Notes: generated by a model not told the origin, from the letters alone. DNA of 64,000 nucleotides from an uncultured Paracoccaceae bacterium (GCA_947494445.1 CANLVD010000002.1:372001-436000), one strand, 5' to 3'. Positions 25,539-35,614 are shown, counted from the first letter of the stretch. Translations and numbers: made by a program.

Positions 25539-27110
25539 ATGACAGCACCATTTGATCTCACCGACGACAGCGTTGTTGTCGTAATCGGAACCGGCGCAGG
25601 CGGCGGCGTCCTGGCCAATGAACTGGCCCAGAAAGGCGTAAGCGTCGTGGCCCTAGAGGCAGGCGGACGCCACCTGCCAGAGGATTTCGTCAATGACGAG
25701 TGGGCAAGCTTCGGGCAACTGGCCTGGGTTGACCCGCGCACTACATCGGGCGACTGGCGGGTGGCCAAGGACTTTTCGGGCCTGCCTGCCTGGATCGTGA
25801 AATCGGTTGGCGGCACCACACAGCACTGGGCGGGTGCAAGTCTGCGTTTCCAGGACCATGAATGGAAAGCGGCCACGACATATGGCAATGTTCAGGGCGC
25901 CTCACTTCTGGATTGGCCGATTGATGCAGCCGAAATGGCTCCGTGGTATTCCAAGGCTGAGGACAAGCTGGGCGTGACCCGCACAGGCGACCGACCAGGC
26001 CTTCCGGGGAACAACAACTACAAAGTGTTCGAGAAAGGTGCCAAGGCGCTCGGGTACGAGCAGGTGCATACTGGCCGGATGGCCATCAACTCTGATGATA
26101 ACCGCGACCGGGCGATGTGTCAGCAAACAGGGTTCTGTTTTCAGGGCTGCAAATGGGGTGCCAAGTGGTCGGCAGGCTATGTCGACATCCCCGAAGGTGA
26201 AGCGACCGGCAACCTTGAGGTTCGCTCGCAAAGCCATGTGGCACGGATCCTGCACAATGATGCAGGCAAGGTCACAGGTGTCGAATACTTCGATTCGGAC
26301 GGCAATTTGCAGATGCAGAAGGCCCGTGTGGTCTGCGTGGCTGGCAATTCGTTCGAAAGCCCGCGCATGCTGCTGAATTCTGCCTCGTCGATGTTCCCGG
26401 ACGGACTTGCCAACAGCTCAGGCCAGGTCGGGCGCAACTACATGCGGCACATGACAGGCTCGGTATACGCGACCTTCGACAAGCCTGTGAAAATGTGGCG
26501 TGGCACCACCATGGCCGGCATTATTCAGGATGAGTCTCGCCATGATCCAAGTCGTGGGTTCGTCGGTGGCTATGAGCTTGAAACGCTGGCTCTTGGCTTG
26601 CCATTCATGGCTGCTTTCCTTGATCCCGGCGCATGGGGGCGTGAGTTCACATCAGCACTTGATGCCTACGAGAACATGGCGGGCATGTGGATTGTCGGCG
26701 AAGACATGCCGCAGGAGACCAACCGCGTCACGTTGAACCATGACGTAACCGATCAATACGGTTTGCCGGTTGTGAATGTGCATTTCGATGATCACCCCAA
26801 TGACATCGCCATGCGCAATCACGCCTATCAGCAAGGTCAGGCGGTTTATGATGCGGTCGGGGCCACACGGACCTTCCCGACACCGCCCTACCCGTCCACG
26901 CACAACCTCGGCACCAACCGGATGTCGGCCAATGCGCGTGACGGGGTCGTGAACAAATGGGGTCAGACCCATGACATCGAGAACCTGTTCATCTCGGACG
27001 GCTCTCAGTTCACCACGGGTGCGGCAGAAAACCCGACACTGACTATCGTGGCACTGGCCATCCGTCAGGCAGATCACCTGGCAAGCGAGTTGTCCAAGGG
27101 CAATCTCTGA
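25539..27110 (+). CDS. GMC-family FAD oxidoreductase
   Basis: This 523-residue flavoenzyme has the N-terminal Rossmann dinucleotide motif IGTGAGGGVLANELA, the GMC segment SVGGTTQHWAGASLRF and a C-terminal GTNRM ... NPTLTIVALAIRQADHLA block holding the active-site histidine region. It resembles the large subunits of periplasmic sugar or sugar-alcohol dehydrogenases. It lacks its own signal peptide, which fits hitch-hiking on the Tat-bearing small protein. No cytochrome c subunit is encoded next to it, so the electron acceptor is unknown. Confidence 0.85.
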   Translation: MTAPFDLTDDSVVVVIGTGAGGGVLANELAQKGVSVVALEAGGRHLPEDFVNDEWASFGQLAWVDPRTTSGDWRVAKDFSGLPAWIVKSVGGTTQHWAGASLRFQDHEWKAATTYGNVQGASLLDWPIDAAEMAPWYSKAEDKLGVTRTGDRPGLPGNNNYKVFEKGAKALGYEQVHTGRMAINSDDNRDRAMCQQTGFCFQGCKWGAKWSAGYVDIPEGEATGNLEVRSQSHVARILHNDAGKVTGVEYFDSDGNLQMQKARVVCVAGNSFESPRMLLNSASSMFPDGLANSSGQVGRNYMRHMTGSVYATFDKPVKMWRGTTMAGIIQDESRHDPSRGFVGGYELETLALGLPFMAAFLDPGAWGREFTSALDAYENMAGMWIVGEDMPQETNRVTLNHDVTDQYGLPVVNVHFDDHPNDIAMRNHAYQQGQAVYDAVGATRTFPTPPYPSTHNLGTNRMSANARDGVVNKWGQTHDIENLFISDGSQFTTGAAENPTLTIVALAIRQADHLASELSKGNL

Positions 27111-27155
27111 TACCAAGACGCGCCCCATACAAGGGACGCGATGACCCCAGAACTG

Positions 27156-27190
27156 ATCCGGCAATGCTACAGGTGTTGCCGGATTTTTTT
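27156..27190 (+). terminator. Rho-independent terminator after the GMC oxidoreductase
   Basis: ATCCGGCAA (27156-27164) pairs perfectly with TTGCCGGAT (27176-27184) and is followed by a run of seven T. It ends the rightward VOC/Tat/GMC transcript just before the convergent arsJ gene. Confidence 0.85.
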
Positions 27191-27204
27191 ATACTTGCGC
27201 GGGG

Positions 27205-28470
27205 TCATGCGATCTTGGGGCCATCTTCTGCCACTTGCAACCGGGACGTCCCGAACCAGCTCATCCCGATCATCACTGCCGCCGCTGCAAGGCAGAGAGG
27301 CAACCCCCCTGCCTGATATGTCAGACCGGACAGAAGTGTGCCAACCAGCCGCCCGGCAGCGTTCGACATATAGTAGAACCCGACATCCATCGTGACCCGG
27401 CGCGCATCCGTGAAGCTGAGGATCAGGTAGGAATGCAAGGAGGAGTTCACGGCAAAAATCCCGCCGAAAACCAGCAGACCAGCAATCACACCCGCAGTCA
27501 GAACCGGGGACGGTACCCCCGCCAAGAAGACCAAAACCGCCAGCATCATTGGCACGAATGCCAAAATGGCCACCCAGATACGAGCCTGCTCCAGCAATTG
27601 CGCTTGTGACCGTTCATTGGCGCGCAAGATCCTCGGCCCCCACCCCTGCACGGTGCCGTAAAGAATGGTCCAGATTGCCATGAAGGTTCCGATGGTGAAG
27701 AAGGCGATCCGGTTGCCGGTCTCGGATCCATCAGAAAGCACCGCGTAGAAATAGACCGGAATGCCCACCACGAACCAGACATCCCGCGCGCCGAACAAAA
27801 AGAGCCGTGCCATGCTCAGCCAGTTGATGTTGCGGTTCTTCGAGAAAACTTCGCGGAACTTGGCGTCTTTGCGCCCCACAGGCAGCCCCGGTGGCATGTG
27901 CAGGGCAACTGCAACCAGAATGACCAACAGGACCGCTGCCATCGCGAGGATTGACGCCGTGAAGCCGAAAACCGCCAATAGCGCCGCGCCCAGCAGAAAA
28001 CCAAACCCTTTCACCGCATTTTTTGAACCTGTCAGGATTGCTACCCAGCGAAAAAGCCCGCTCCGGCCATCAGGAGCCAGAAGCTTCACAGCGCTTTTCG
28101 CGCTCATCTTCGCAAGATCCTTGGCCACACCGGATGCACCCTGCACAAGCATCACGAAAACGACTGAGGTGGTGATGCTCCAGGCCGGATCCAGCCGGGT
28201 CAGGGCCAGCAACGCCACCACTTGCAAGCCAAGCCCTGCGTAAAGCGTGGTGGTCAGCCCGAAACGCGCGGCAATCCAGCCTGCCGAGAGGTTGGTCACA
28301 ACGCCTGCGACCTCATATAAGACAAAGAGATAGGCAAGCTGAACTGGCGAAAAGCCCAGCGTGTGAAAGTGCAAGAGCACCAGCATCCTGAGCGCACCAT
28401 CGGTCAGCATGAAGGCCCAATAGGCTGCAGTTACCGTAATATAGGCTCCAATGCCGGGTGCTCGGCTCAC
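27205..28470 (-). CDS. arsJ: Organoarsenical efflux MFS transporter ArsJ
   Basis: This 421-residue 12-helix major facilitator exports 1-arseno-3-phosphoglycerate. The ArsJ family is recognisable from [20 protein letters not shown] at the N-terminus and [20 protein letters not shown] near the end, and from its fixed pairing with a GAPDH gene. The start is GTG at 28470, overlapping the GAPDH stop (GTGA). It is the last gene of the leftward arsenate operon. Confidence 0.9.
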   Translation of the reverse strand: MSRAPGIGAYITVTAAYWAFMLTDGALRMLVLLHFHTLGFSPVQLAYLFVLYEVAGVVTNLSAGWIAARFGLTTTLYAGLGLQVVALLALTRLDPAWSITTSVVFVMLVQGASGVAKDLAKMSAKSAVKLLAPDGRSGLFRWVAILTGSKNAVKGFGFLLGAALLAVFGFTASILAMAAVLLVILVAVALHMPPGLPVGRKDAKFREVFSKNRNINWLSMARLFLFGARDVWFVVGIPVYFYAVLSDGSETGNRIAFFTIGTFMAIWTILYGTVQGWGPRILRANERSQAQLLEQARIWVAILAFVPMMLAVLVFLAGVPSPVLTAGVIAGLLVFGGIFAVNSSLHSYLILSFTDARRVTMDVGFYYMSNAAGRLVGTLLSGLTYQAGGLPLCLAAAAVMIGMSWFGTSRLQVAEDGPKIA

Positions 28471-29465
28471 AACCTGCTGCCCACCATGCGTGCGACATCG
28501 ACAAGCCGGTGCGCATAGCCGAATTCATTATCGTACCACGCGTAGACCTTCACCTGGGTTCCATTGACCACCATGGTCGAGAGTGCGTCGATGATGCTGC
28601 TGCGCGGATCGTTGATGTAGTCGGAAGACACCAGCGGGCGCGTCTCGTACCCCAGAATGCCCTGCAAGGATCCTTCCGCTGCCTCTTGAAACAGTCCATT
28701 CACCTCCTCCACTGTCGTTGCACGCGCCATCTCGAACACGCAATCGGTGATCGATGCATTGAGAAGCGGCACCCGCACCGCATGGCCGTTCAGTTTGCCG
28801 GTCAACTCAGGATAGATCAGCGTGATCGCGGTAGCCGAGCCTGTTGTGGTCGGGATCAGATTGGTCAGGGCGGAACGGGCGCGGCGCAGGTCTTTGGCTG
28901 GACGGTCCACGATGGTTTGTGTGTTGGTCACGTCGTGGATGGTGGTGATCGAGCCGTGTTTGATCCCGATCCCGTCAAGCAACACCTTGACCACCGGTGC
29001 CAGACAATTGGTCGTACAACTGGCCGCCGTGATCACGTGGTGGGTCGTTGGATCATAGATGTGATCATTCACGCCATAGACGATGTTGGCCGTGGGGCCA
29101 TCCTTGACCGGGGCGGAAACCACGACCTTCTTCACTCCCGCCCTGAAATATGGCGCAAGGGCGGCTTCGGTTTTGAAGGCACCAGTGCAATCGATCATCA
29201 CATCAATGCCCGCCAGTGGCAGGTCCTCCAGCTTGCGGGACGAGATGACCGGAATGTAGGTGCCATCGATGGTGATTGACTGCTCACCGGCCGAGAATGC
29301 TGCGGGCCAGCGACCATGGATGCTGTCGAACTCCAGCAGATGCGCATGCATCTGCGGATCACCCACAGCATCATTCACAAAGGCAATGTCCGCACCACTT
29401 TCCAAAAGCGGGCGCAAGGCCAGTTTGCCGATCCTACCCAGACCATTGAGTGCATAAGTGGTCAT
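28467..29465 (-). CDS. Arsenate-associated glyceraldehyde-3-phosphate dehydrogenase
   Basis: This 332-residue GAPDH uses arsenate in place of phosphate to make 1-arseno-3-phosphoglycerate, the substrate ArsJ removes. Seen are the NAD-binding [17 protein letters not shown], the catalytic [16 protein letters not shown] and the closing [16 protein letters not shown]. The ATG at 29465 overlaps the arsR-arsC stop by four bases. It is specialised by context; a housekeeping gap gene is expected elsewhere in the genome. Confidence 0.9.
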   Translation of the reverse strand: MTTYALNGLGRIGKLALRPLLESGADIAFVNDAVGDPQMHAHLLEFDSIHGRWPAAFSAGEQSITIDGTYIPVISSRKLEDLPLAGIDVMIDCTGAFKTEAALAPYFRAGVKKVVVSAPVKDGPTANIVYGVNDHIYDPTTHHVITAASCTTNCLAPVVKVLLDGIGIKHGSITTIHDVTNTQTIVDRPAKDLRRARSALTNLIPTTTGSATAITLIYPELTGKLNGHAVRVPLLNASITDCVFEMARATTVEEVNGLFQEAAEGSLQGILGYETRPLVSSDYINDPRSSIIDALSTMVVNGTQVKVYAWYDNEFGYAHRLVDVARMVGSRL

Positions 29466-30304
29466 GGATGAGCACTCCCTTCGCATGTCGTTGCGCGTCC
29501 GATGTCATCAAGTGCTCTTTGCAGGCCAGTGCGATCCAGTTCTGAAAATGGCAGTGCCGCAAATGTATCTATGCGCCTGGCCAATGCCGTGTATGCCTGT
29601 TCAAAGGCAAAGCGTTGTTCAGGCGCGGAACCACCTGCCATCACAGGATCGGCCACACCCCAATGGCTGGCAATCGGATGTCCGGGCAAGGATGGGCTGT
29701 CGTCATTTGCCGCAAGATCACAAACGGTCAGGACGACATCCATCGGCTTTGCTTCCGGTTGATGGAATTCGGAAACCGATTTTGACCGCAGCTGGGAAAT
29801 GTCATGGCCATGGCCACTGAGCACATCCAGCGTGACCGGGTGCAATTCGGATTCTGAGGCAAGGCCAGCCGAAAAGACTGAAAAACTGTCGCGTGCCCTG
29901 TCTTTCAACAGAGCTTCGGCAAAGATCGAGCGGGCGGAGTTTTTGCTGCACAGAAACAGGATGGAAGGTTTCTCACCTACTTTCGCGGCTGAGGCCAATG
30001 GCTCCGGCAGGCACAACTCGGCGCGTCCGCGACAGCAATCCAGAAACAGGTCCGAGATGACATCCTGAACAGCGGCCAGATTGACCGCGTAGAGCAGCCG
30101 CGTTCCGCTGCGGCGTTGCGTGATCAACCCGCATCGGGTCAGCGCTGAAAGATAGACAGACGCCGTGCTAGCCTTGAGGTGTAAAGCGCTCGCGATCTCA
30201 CCTGCCTGCACCTCGTCAGGGCAGCGCCGCATCAAAAGCCGAAAGACATCCATACGCTGTGGATGGCTGAGGGCGGACAGGCGGTTGATCAGTTTTGATT
30301 CCAT
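29462..30304 (-). CDS. ArsR repressor fused to ArsC-type low-molecular-weight phosphatase
   Basis: This 280-residue fusion joins an ArsR winged helix (residues 1-95; [20 protein letters not shown]) to an arsenate-reductase/LMW-phosphatase domain (about 110-250) with the P-loop [18 protein letters not shown] and a downstream DVVLTVCD region. It could both repress the operon and reduce or bind arsenate. It lacks a clear ArsR CVC metal-binding motif on the DNA-binding helix, so its inducer site may lie elsewhere, for example CCRGRAELC near residue 90. An inverted repeat covers its start codon. Confidence 0.87.
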   Translation of the reverse strand: MESKLINRLSALSHPQRMDVFRLLMRRCPDEVQAGEIASALHLKASTASVYLSALTRCGLITQRRSGTRLLYAVNLAAVQDVISDLFLDCCRGRAELCLPEPLASAAKVGEKPSILFLCSKNSARSIFAEALLKDRARDSFSVFSAGLASESELHPVTLDVLSGHGHDISQLRSKSVSEFHQPEAKPMDVVLTVCDLAANDDSPSLPGHPIASHWGVADPVMAGGSAPEQRFAFEQAYTALARRIDTFAALPFSELDRTGLQRALDDIGRATTCEGSAHP

Positions 30305-30326
30305 ATTTCATGAAGTAATGAAATAT
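30303..30326. promoter_or_regulatory. Inverted repeat over the arsR-arsC start, probable ArsR operator
   Basis: ATATTTCAT (30303-30311) and ATGAAATAT (30318-30326) form a perfect 9-bp inverted repeat with a six-base spacer. AT-rich repeats of this size are typical ArsR operators. Here it overlaps the ATG and the usual ribosome-site position, so bound repressor would block the very start of the transcript, and no strong Shine-Dalgarno sequence is visible. Confidence 0.65.
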
Positions 30327-30336
30327 AAAATCAACG

Positions 30337-30672
30337 TCAATGTGAGATCATCCAGGGCCGCTTGGATGGAAAGCTTTTGGAGCCATCAGGACGGTAGAGC
30401 GTTTTGCTCTTTTTCTTCTGCCCCGAACCGCTGCAACAGCCGCAGCCGGGACCATGGGTGCTGGTTCTCTTGGGAGAGTCTGCCGAACGTTCGTTTGTGG
30501 CATGACCAATGCGCACGGCAGAACTGACCATGGAAATGGCAGGAGCGGTCAACATGACCCTTGGTGCATCATGACCGCAAGTCGGACAATCGGCAGGTTC
30601 GGCATAGCGGCTCATGGCTTCCAATGCTTCAAACGGGCCGCAGTCCTTGCAGTGGTATTCATATACAGGCAT
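30337..30672 (-). CDS. fmdB: FmdB-family zinc-ribbon protein
   Basis: This 111-residue protein starts MPVYEYHCKDCG and carries the paired CxxC motifs (CKDC, CPTC) of the FmdB zinc ribbon, plus a basic, glycine/cysteine-rich tail (GPGCGCC). FmdB proteins are linked to formamidase genes and are thought to be regulatory, though their mechanism is unproven. It lies 60 bases after fmdA and ends the leftward amide/urea cluster. Confidence 0.85.
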   Translation of the reverse strand: MPVYEYHCKDCGPFEALEAMSRYAEPADCPTCGHDAPRVMLTAPAISMVSSAVRIGHATNERSADSPKRTSTHGPGCGCCSGSGQKKKSKTLYRPDGSKSFPSKRPWMISH

Positions 30673-30732
30673 GGCGAGATCCTTTGGAGTTCTAGATGGG
30701 CTGGCCCCTTGTTTCAGGGGCCAGTTCAGGTG

Positions 30733-31962
30733 TCACAGATCGGGGGCAAGAGGGACGTCGACGCTGCCATCAAGGAACTTGGTCGGGCCGTCCGCATTGG
30801 GCATCATGTCCCATTCAAAGATGTCATTGGGCAGCCAGAGCGTGGCACAGGCGTTGGGAATATCGACAACGCCCGAGATGTGGCCCTGCACAGGGGCTGT
30901 GCCCAAGATCGCGTAGGCCTGCGCACCCGAGTAGCCAAATTTCTTGAGGTACTCGATGGCGTTCAAACAGGCCTGACGATAGGCGATGTGAACATCCAGA
31001 TAGTGCTGCTCGCCACTTTCATCGACGCTGATGCCTTCAAAAATCAGATAGTCATTATAGTGAGGCGTAATCGGAGACGGCTTGAAGATCGGGTTCTTCA
31101 CGCCGTATTTCGACATGCCTTCCTTGATCATCGTGACCTTCAGATGCAGCCAGCCTGCCATTTCGATCGCGCCGCAGAAAGTGATCTCGCCATCGCCCTG
31201 ACTGAAGTGCAGATCGCCCATGGAAAGGCCCGCACCATCCACATAGACCGGGAAGTAGATTTTTGAGCCGCGGCTCAGATCCTTGATGTCACAGTTCCCG
31301 CCATGCTCGCGTGGTGGAACGGTGCGCGCGGCTTCTGCGGCAGCGGCATCGCGTGCGTCGCCCTTCATTGCACCCATATGCGCGCTTTGCGTGTTGGGCA
31401 GGGCCGCAAGGGGTGGCGTGCGATCTGGATTGGTGTTGAAAAGCGCTGTTTCCCGCGTGTTCCACATGTCCAGCATGTCACGATCGGGCAGACAGCCGAT
31501 CAGTCCGGGATGGATCAGGCCCGCATACTTCACGCCCGGCACGTGGCGAGACTTTGTGAACATCCCGTCGATGTCCCAGATCGATTTCTGTGCTTCGGGG
31601 AAATGTTCGGTCAGAAAGCCGCCGCCATTCTGCTTTGAGAAGAAGCCGTTGAAGCCCCAAAGCATGTCTTCCTTGGCACCGATATCAAGGATCTCGACCA
31701 CCAGCAGGTCGCCGGGCTCAGCGCCTTTGACGCCAATCGGACCCGAGAGGTAATGGACCTGCTCTAGCTCCACATCGCGTACATCGCTCGCGTCGTCATT
31801 GTTGGCAATTTGGCCGCCCGTCCAGTCATAGGTTTCGATCTTGAAATCATCACCCGGCTCGACCCAGACATTGATCGGGATGTCGGGATGCCAGCGGTTG
31901 TGAATGTTCTCGTTGGTGTGCGGGCTTTCACTGAGATCTACCGAGATCAACGTATCGGCCAT
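30733..31962 (-). CDS. fmdA: Formamidase
   Basis: This enzyme of the acetamidase/formamidase family hydrolyses formamide and other short amides to ammonia and the acid. The 409 residues show family stretches FKIETYDWTGGQIANND, PGDLLVVEILDIGA, GLIHPGLIGCLPDRDML and HLHFSQGDGEITFCG-type sequence (DLHFSQGDGEITFCGAIEMA). AAGGAACG precedes the ATG at 31962. It sits 24 bases after urtE of the second transporter, which makes amide as well as urea uptake likely, as in the fmd cluster of Methylophilus. Confidence 0.9.
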   Translation of the reverse strand: MADTLISVDLSESPHTNENIHNRWHPDIPINVWVEPGDDFKIETYDWTGGQIANNDDASDVRDVELEQVHYLSGPIGVKGAEPGDLLVVEILDIGAKEDMLWGFNGFFSKQNGGGFLTEHFPEAQKSIWDIDGMFTKSRHVPGVKYAGLIHPGLIGCLPDRDMLDMWNTRETALFNTNPDRTPPLAALPNTQSAHMGAMKGDARDAAAAEAARTVPPREHGGNCDIKDLSRGSKIYFPVYVDGAGLSMGDLHFSQGDGEITFCGAIEMAGWLHLKVTMIKEGMSKYGVKNPIFKPSPITPHYNDYLIFEGISVDESGEQHYLDVHIAYRQACLNAIEYLKKFGYSGAQAYAILGTAPVQGHISGVVDIPNACATLWLPNDIFEWDMMPNADGPTKFLDGSVDVPLAPDL

Positions 31963-31986
31963 GGCGCGTTCCTTCCTTGCTTGGTT

Positions 31987-32676
31987 CTAGACTGAGAGAA
32001 ATTCCGAGACCTTGGCCTCGTCGATGCCGCTGCGCGGGCTGTCATGCACGAAGTTGCCGTTCTCGATGACCATCACCCGATCCGCCACGTCGAGCGCAAA
32101 GCTCAGAACCTGTTCGGAGACGACAATGGAAAGCCCTCTCTGGTCGCGGATCTTGCGCAAGGTGCGGGCCATCTCGCGGATGATGGAGGGCTGGATGCCT
32201 TCGGTCGGTTCATCAAGCAACAAGAGCTTTGGGTTGGAGGCAAGTGCACGGGCGATCGCAAGCTGTTGCTGCTGCCCGCCCGACAGATTTCCACCCCGCC
32301 GGGATTTCATCTCCAAAAGGACAGGGAACAATTCGTAGATGTCATCTGGGACCTGCGATTGCCCAGTGACCGTCAGCCCGGTCTCGACGTTCTCTTCAAC
32401 TGTCATGGCCGAGAAGATCATCCGGCCTTGCGGCACATAAGCGATGCCCTTGGCAACCCGCTGATGCGATTTCATGCCCGTGACATCCGTGCCGCCCACG
32501 TCCACAGCACCCGATTTCTCAGGCACGATGCCCATCAAGGTTTTCATCAAGGTGGTCTTGCCCATGCCGTTGCGGCCCATGATGGCGACGATCTCGCCGG
32601 GCTTAACGGTCATATCCAATCCGTGCAGCACTTCGCTTTCACCGTAGGCTGCGCGCAGGTTCGAGATGTTCAGCAT
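31987..32676 (-). CDS. urtE: Urea/short-chain amide ABC transporter ATPase UrtE (second copy)
   Basis: This 229-residue LivF-type ATPase has Walker A GRNGMGKTT, signature LSGGQQQQLAIARAL and Walker B LLLDEPTEGIQP. It keeps the exact GRNGMGKT motif usual for UrtE, where the first copy reads GTNGVGKT. It is followed by fmdA on the same strand. Confidence 0.9.
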   Translation of the reverse strand: MLNISNLRAAYGESEVLHGLDMTVKPGEIVAIMGRNGMGKTTLMKTLMGIVPEKSGAVDVGGTDVTGMKSHQRVAKGIAYVPQGRMIFSAMTVEENVETGLTVTGQSQVPDDIYELFPVLLEMKSRRGGNLSGGQQQQLAIARALASNPKLLLLDEPTEGIQPSIIREMARTLRKIRDQRGLSIVVSEQVLSFALDVADRVMVIENGNFVHDSPRSGIDEAKVSEFLSV

Positions 32677-32689
32677 GCCCGATACTCCC

Positions 32690-33436
32690 TCAATGACCCA
32701 GATAAACTTCGATGACTTTAGGGTCGGCTTTCACATGGGCCATTGACCCTTCGGAAAGCATCTTGCCCTGATGCAGCACATTCACCCGGGTTGCGATGTC
32801 CTCGACAAAGCCCATGTCATGCTCGATCACGATGACAGAACGATCAGCAATGATCCGGTTCAGCAATTCGGCGGTCTTGACCCGCTCGGCCACCGACATG
32901 CCTGCAACCGGCTCGTCCAGCATCAACAACTCGGGGTCCTGGATCAGCAGCATGCCGATCTCCAGCCACTGCTTTTGCCCATGGCTCAGGAATGCTGCCT
33001 TCTCGGACAACATGTCTTCGAGAAAGATCATCTCGGCGATTTCCTGAATGCGCTCCTGAACGACCGCATCGCGGCGGAACGCCAATGCGCCGAAGACGCT
33101 GTAGCCCTTGGGGTAGCTGATTTCGAGGTTCTCGAAGACCGTCAAATCCTCGTAAACCGATGGCGTCTGGAACTTGCGCCCGACACCTGCGTGAACGATC
33201 TGATCCTCTCGCATGGTCAGCAGTTCCTTTTCGCGGAACTTGACCGAGCCATCGGTGGCTTTTGTGCGCCCACAGATCAGATCAAGAACAGTGGTCTTGC
33301 CCGCACCATTGGGACCGATGATCACGCGGCACTCGTTGGGTTCGACATAAAAGCTCAGGTCATTGACCGCTTTGAACCCGTCGAAGGAAACAGTCAGCCC
33401 TTCGACCTTCAGCAGATATCCTTGGGGTGCGGTCAT
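32690..33436 (-). CDS. urtD: Urea/short-chain amide ABC transporter ATPase UrtD (second copy)
   Basis: This 248-residue LivG-type ATPase has Walker A GPNGAGKTT, signature FLSHGQKQWLEIGMLL and Walker B LLMLDEPVAGM. The ATG at 33436 overlaps the urtC stop by one base. A longer frame to 33541 only reads back into urtC and is rejected. Confidence 0.9.
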   Translation of the reverse strand: MTAPQGYLLKVEGLTVSFDGFKAVNDLSFYVEPNECRVIIGPNGAGKTTVLDLICGRTKATDGSVKFREKELLTMREDQIVHAGVGRKFQTPSVYEDLTVFENLEISYPKGYSVFGALAFRRDAVVQERIQEIAEMIFLEDMLSEKAAFLSHGQKQWLEIGMLLIQDPELLMLDEPVAGMSVAERVKTAELLNRIIADRSVIVIEHDMGFVEDIATRVNVLHQGKMLSEGSMAHVKADPKVIEVYLGH

Positions 33437-34581
33437 CAGGCGGCCTCTTTCTCTTTGGGGGATGGGGCCACGAGCGGTTTTGCTGTCGGTTTGCGACCCT
33501 CCATCAGACCTGCAATCCGCGGCATGATCTTCTCGGACCAAACGCCCGCCAGGCCATTGGGAAACAGCATCACGACTGCGATGAAGAGACCTCCCAGACC
33601 GAAGAGCCAGAGCTCGGGAAAACTTTCGGAGAATGTGGTCTTGGCCCAGTTAACCAGCAGCGCTCCGTAAACCGCGCCAAGGATCGACAGACGCCCGCCC
33701 ACGGCACAGAAGATTACCATCTCGATAGACGGTACGATGCCCACCAGCGTTGGCGACATGAAGCCCACCTGCAACGTGAACATGGCCCCGCCGATCCCGG
33801 CGAATGCCGCGCCAAGACAGAAGATGAAGATCTTGAAGCCAGCGACGTCATACCCCGAAAAGCGTACCCGGTCTTCTTGATCGCGCATGGCAATCAGAAT
33901 ACGGCCCAACTTGGATTTGCGGACGAATTGCGCGATCACCAGAACCACGAACAGAAGCACACCGTTGACGTAGTAAAGCACCTCCTTGGCTTCATCGGTG
34001 CGGATGTCCCAGCCTTTGAGCGTGCGCAAATCAGTGATCCCGTTCACCCCGCCGGTATAGCCTTGTTGACCGATGATCAGGATGGTCAGGATCGCGGCAA
34101 AAGCCTGCGTGATGATGGCAAAGTAGACGCCACCTACACGCCGGCGGAACATCGCGACCCCGATGATGAAGGCAAAGATCACCGGCACGATCACCACGGC
34201 CACAAGTGAAAAGGTCAGGCTGTAGAACGGCACCCACCAGGATGGGAGCTCGGTCAGCTGGTTCCAGTCCATGAAATCGGGAATTCCCGGTGTAGACTGG
34301 ATGGATGTGTTTTCCGGGGTCGATGCCTCAAGCTTGAGGAACATCGCCATACAATACCCCCCCAGCCCGAAGAACACGCCCTGCCCGAGGCTCAGGATCC
34401 CGCCTGCCCCCCAGCACAATACCAGCCCTATGGCCACGAAGGCATAGGTCAGGTACTTGCCGAACAGGTTCAGGCGAAAATTATCAAGCGCCAGCGGCAG
34501 CAGGACGAAGATCACCACCGCCAGCACGATGAATCCGATCAGTTCCTGACGTGTGAACAATGAGGTCTTGGAGATTGTCAT
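33436..34581 (-). CDS. urtC: Urea/short-chain amide ABC transporter permease UrtC (second copy)
   Basis: This 381-residue LivM-type permease has about ten membrane segments and the marker WGAGGILSLGQGVFFGLGGY near residue 60, plus IAMRDQEDRVRFSGYDVAGF in the cytoplasmic loop that contacts the ATPase. The ATG at 34581 is taken as start; two GTG codons at 34590 and 34584 are alternatives with no better ribosome site. The C-terminus is polar, lysine/glutamate-rich. Confidence 0.88.
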   Translation of the reverse strand: MTISKTSLFTRQELIGFIVLAVVIFVLLPLALDNFRLNLFGKYLTYAFVAIGLVLCWGAGGILSLGQGVFFGLGGYCMAMFLKLEASTPENTSIQSTPGIPDFMDWNQLTELPSWWVPFYSLTFSLVAVVIVPVIFAFIIGVAMFRRRVGGVYFAIITQAFAAILTILIIGQQGYTGGVNGITDLRTLKGWDIRTDEAKEVLYYVNGVLLFVVLVIAQFVRKSKLGRILIAMRDQEDRVRFSGYDVAGFKIFIFCLGAAFAGIGGAMFTLQVGFMSPTLVGIVPSIEMVIFCAVGGRLSILGAVYGALLVNWAKTTFSESFPELWLFGLGGLFIAVVMLFPNGLAGVWSEKIMPRIAGLMEGRKPTAKPLVAPSPKEKEAA

Positions 34582-34593
34582 CACAGCCACCCG

Positions 34594-35520
34594 TTACTTG
34601 CGCAATTTGAGAGAGAAGAGACCCTGAGGCCGGATCATCAGAATGCCTACAACCACCAGCAGCGTCAGCACCTTTGCCATGGATCCGGAGAGGAAGAACT
34701 CCATGATCGACTGAGCCTGCGAGATCGAGAAAGCCGAGGCGATGGTGCCAAGGATGCTGCCTGCGCCGCCGAAGACGACCACAAGGAAGGTGTCAACGAT
34801 GTAAAGCTGGCCTGATGTGGGGCCGGTTGATCCGATCATTGTGAAGGCCGATCCGGCAACACCAGCCACGCCGCAGCCAATGCCGAATGTCAGACGGTCG
34901 GTCCATTCAGTGTTGATCCCGACAGCGCCCGCCATGACGCGGTTCTGATTGATCGCGCGCACCTGCTTGCCCCAGCGCGAACGGAACATCATCACGTAGA
35001 CGCAAAGGGAAATGCTGACGGCAAGGATCATCACGAAGATCCCGTTGATCGGCACTTCGATCAGGTCAGTGACAGGCATGGAACCCATCATCCAGTTCGG
35101 GATGGTCACGCCGACCTCTCGCGCGCCGAAGACGCTGCGGTAAAACTGTTGAAGGATGAGGCTGAGGCCCCAGGTTGCAAGAAGCGTGTCCAGCGGGCGT
35201 TTGTACAGGTGTCTTATGATCGACCATTCGACCAGTAAACCAAGCGCGCCTGAGGCAAAAAACGCCAGGATCATCGCCACGAAAAAATACGCAGGAAACA
35301 GGCCGGGCAGAAAGGCCGAGAAGAAATTGGAAACGAAGTATGTCACATAAGCGCCAAGGATCATGAACTCGCCATGGGCCATGTTGATCACGCCCATCTG
35401 ACCGAAGATGATCGCAAGCCCGAGGGCCATGAGAACAAAAACCGAGAACAGGATCAGGCCTGCAAAGCCCTGCATGGCGAAGATCGCCCCCAGTTCGGAC
35501 ATCGAATAATCGGAAAACAT
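34594..35520 (-). CDS. urtB: Urea/short-chain amide ABC transporter permease UrtB (second copy, short form)
   Basis: This 308-residue LivH-type permease has the UrtB marker IIFGQMGVINMAHGEFMILG near residue 38. It lacks the 330-residue periplasmic extension of the first copy. It lies 12 bases before urtC and 94 bases after urtA, both gaps being free of genes. Confidence 0.9.
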   Translation of the reverse strand: MFSDYSMSELGAIFAMQGFAGLILFSVFVLMALGLAIIFGQMGVINMAHGEFMILGAYVTYFVSNFFSAFLPGLFPAYFFVAMILAFFASGALGLLVEWSIIRHLYKRPLDTLLATWGLSLILQQFYRSVFGAREVGVTIPNWMMGSMPVTDLIEVPINGIFVMILAVSISLCVYVMMFRSRWGKQVRAINQNRVMAGAVGINTEWTDRLTFGIGCGVAGVAGSAFTMIGSTGPTSGQLYIVDTFLVVVFGGAGSILGTIASAFSISQAQSIMEFFLSGSMAKVLTLLVVVGILMIRPQGLFSLKLRK

Positions 35521-35614
35521 CGCGTTTCCTCTGTGCGGATTATAAGTGAGACAGGCAGATCGGGAGCGGCCTGCCCTGGCAGATCCAGGCCGCTCCCAGT
35601 GTCAGGCGAACGCT

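Noticed and set aside
29462-29820. Possibility that arsC is a separate gene from arsR
   Set aside because: The frame is continuous from the helix-turn-helix through the phosphatase P-loop with no internal ribosome site near the junction.
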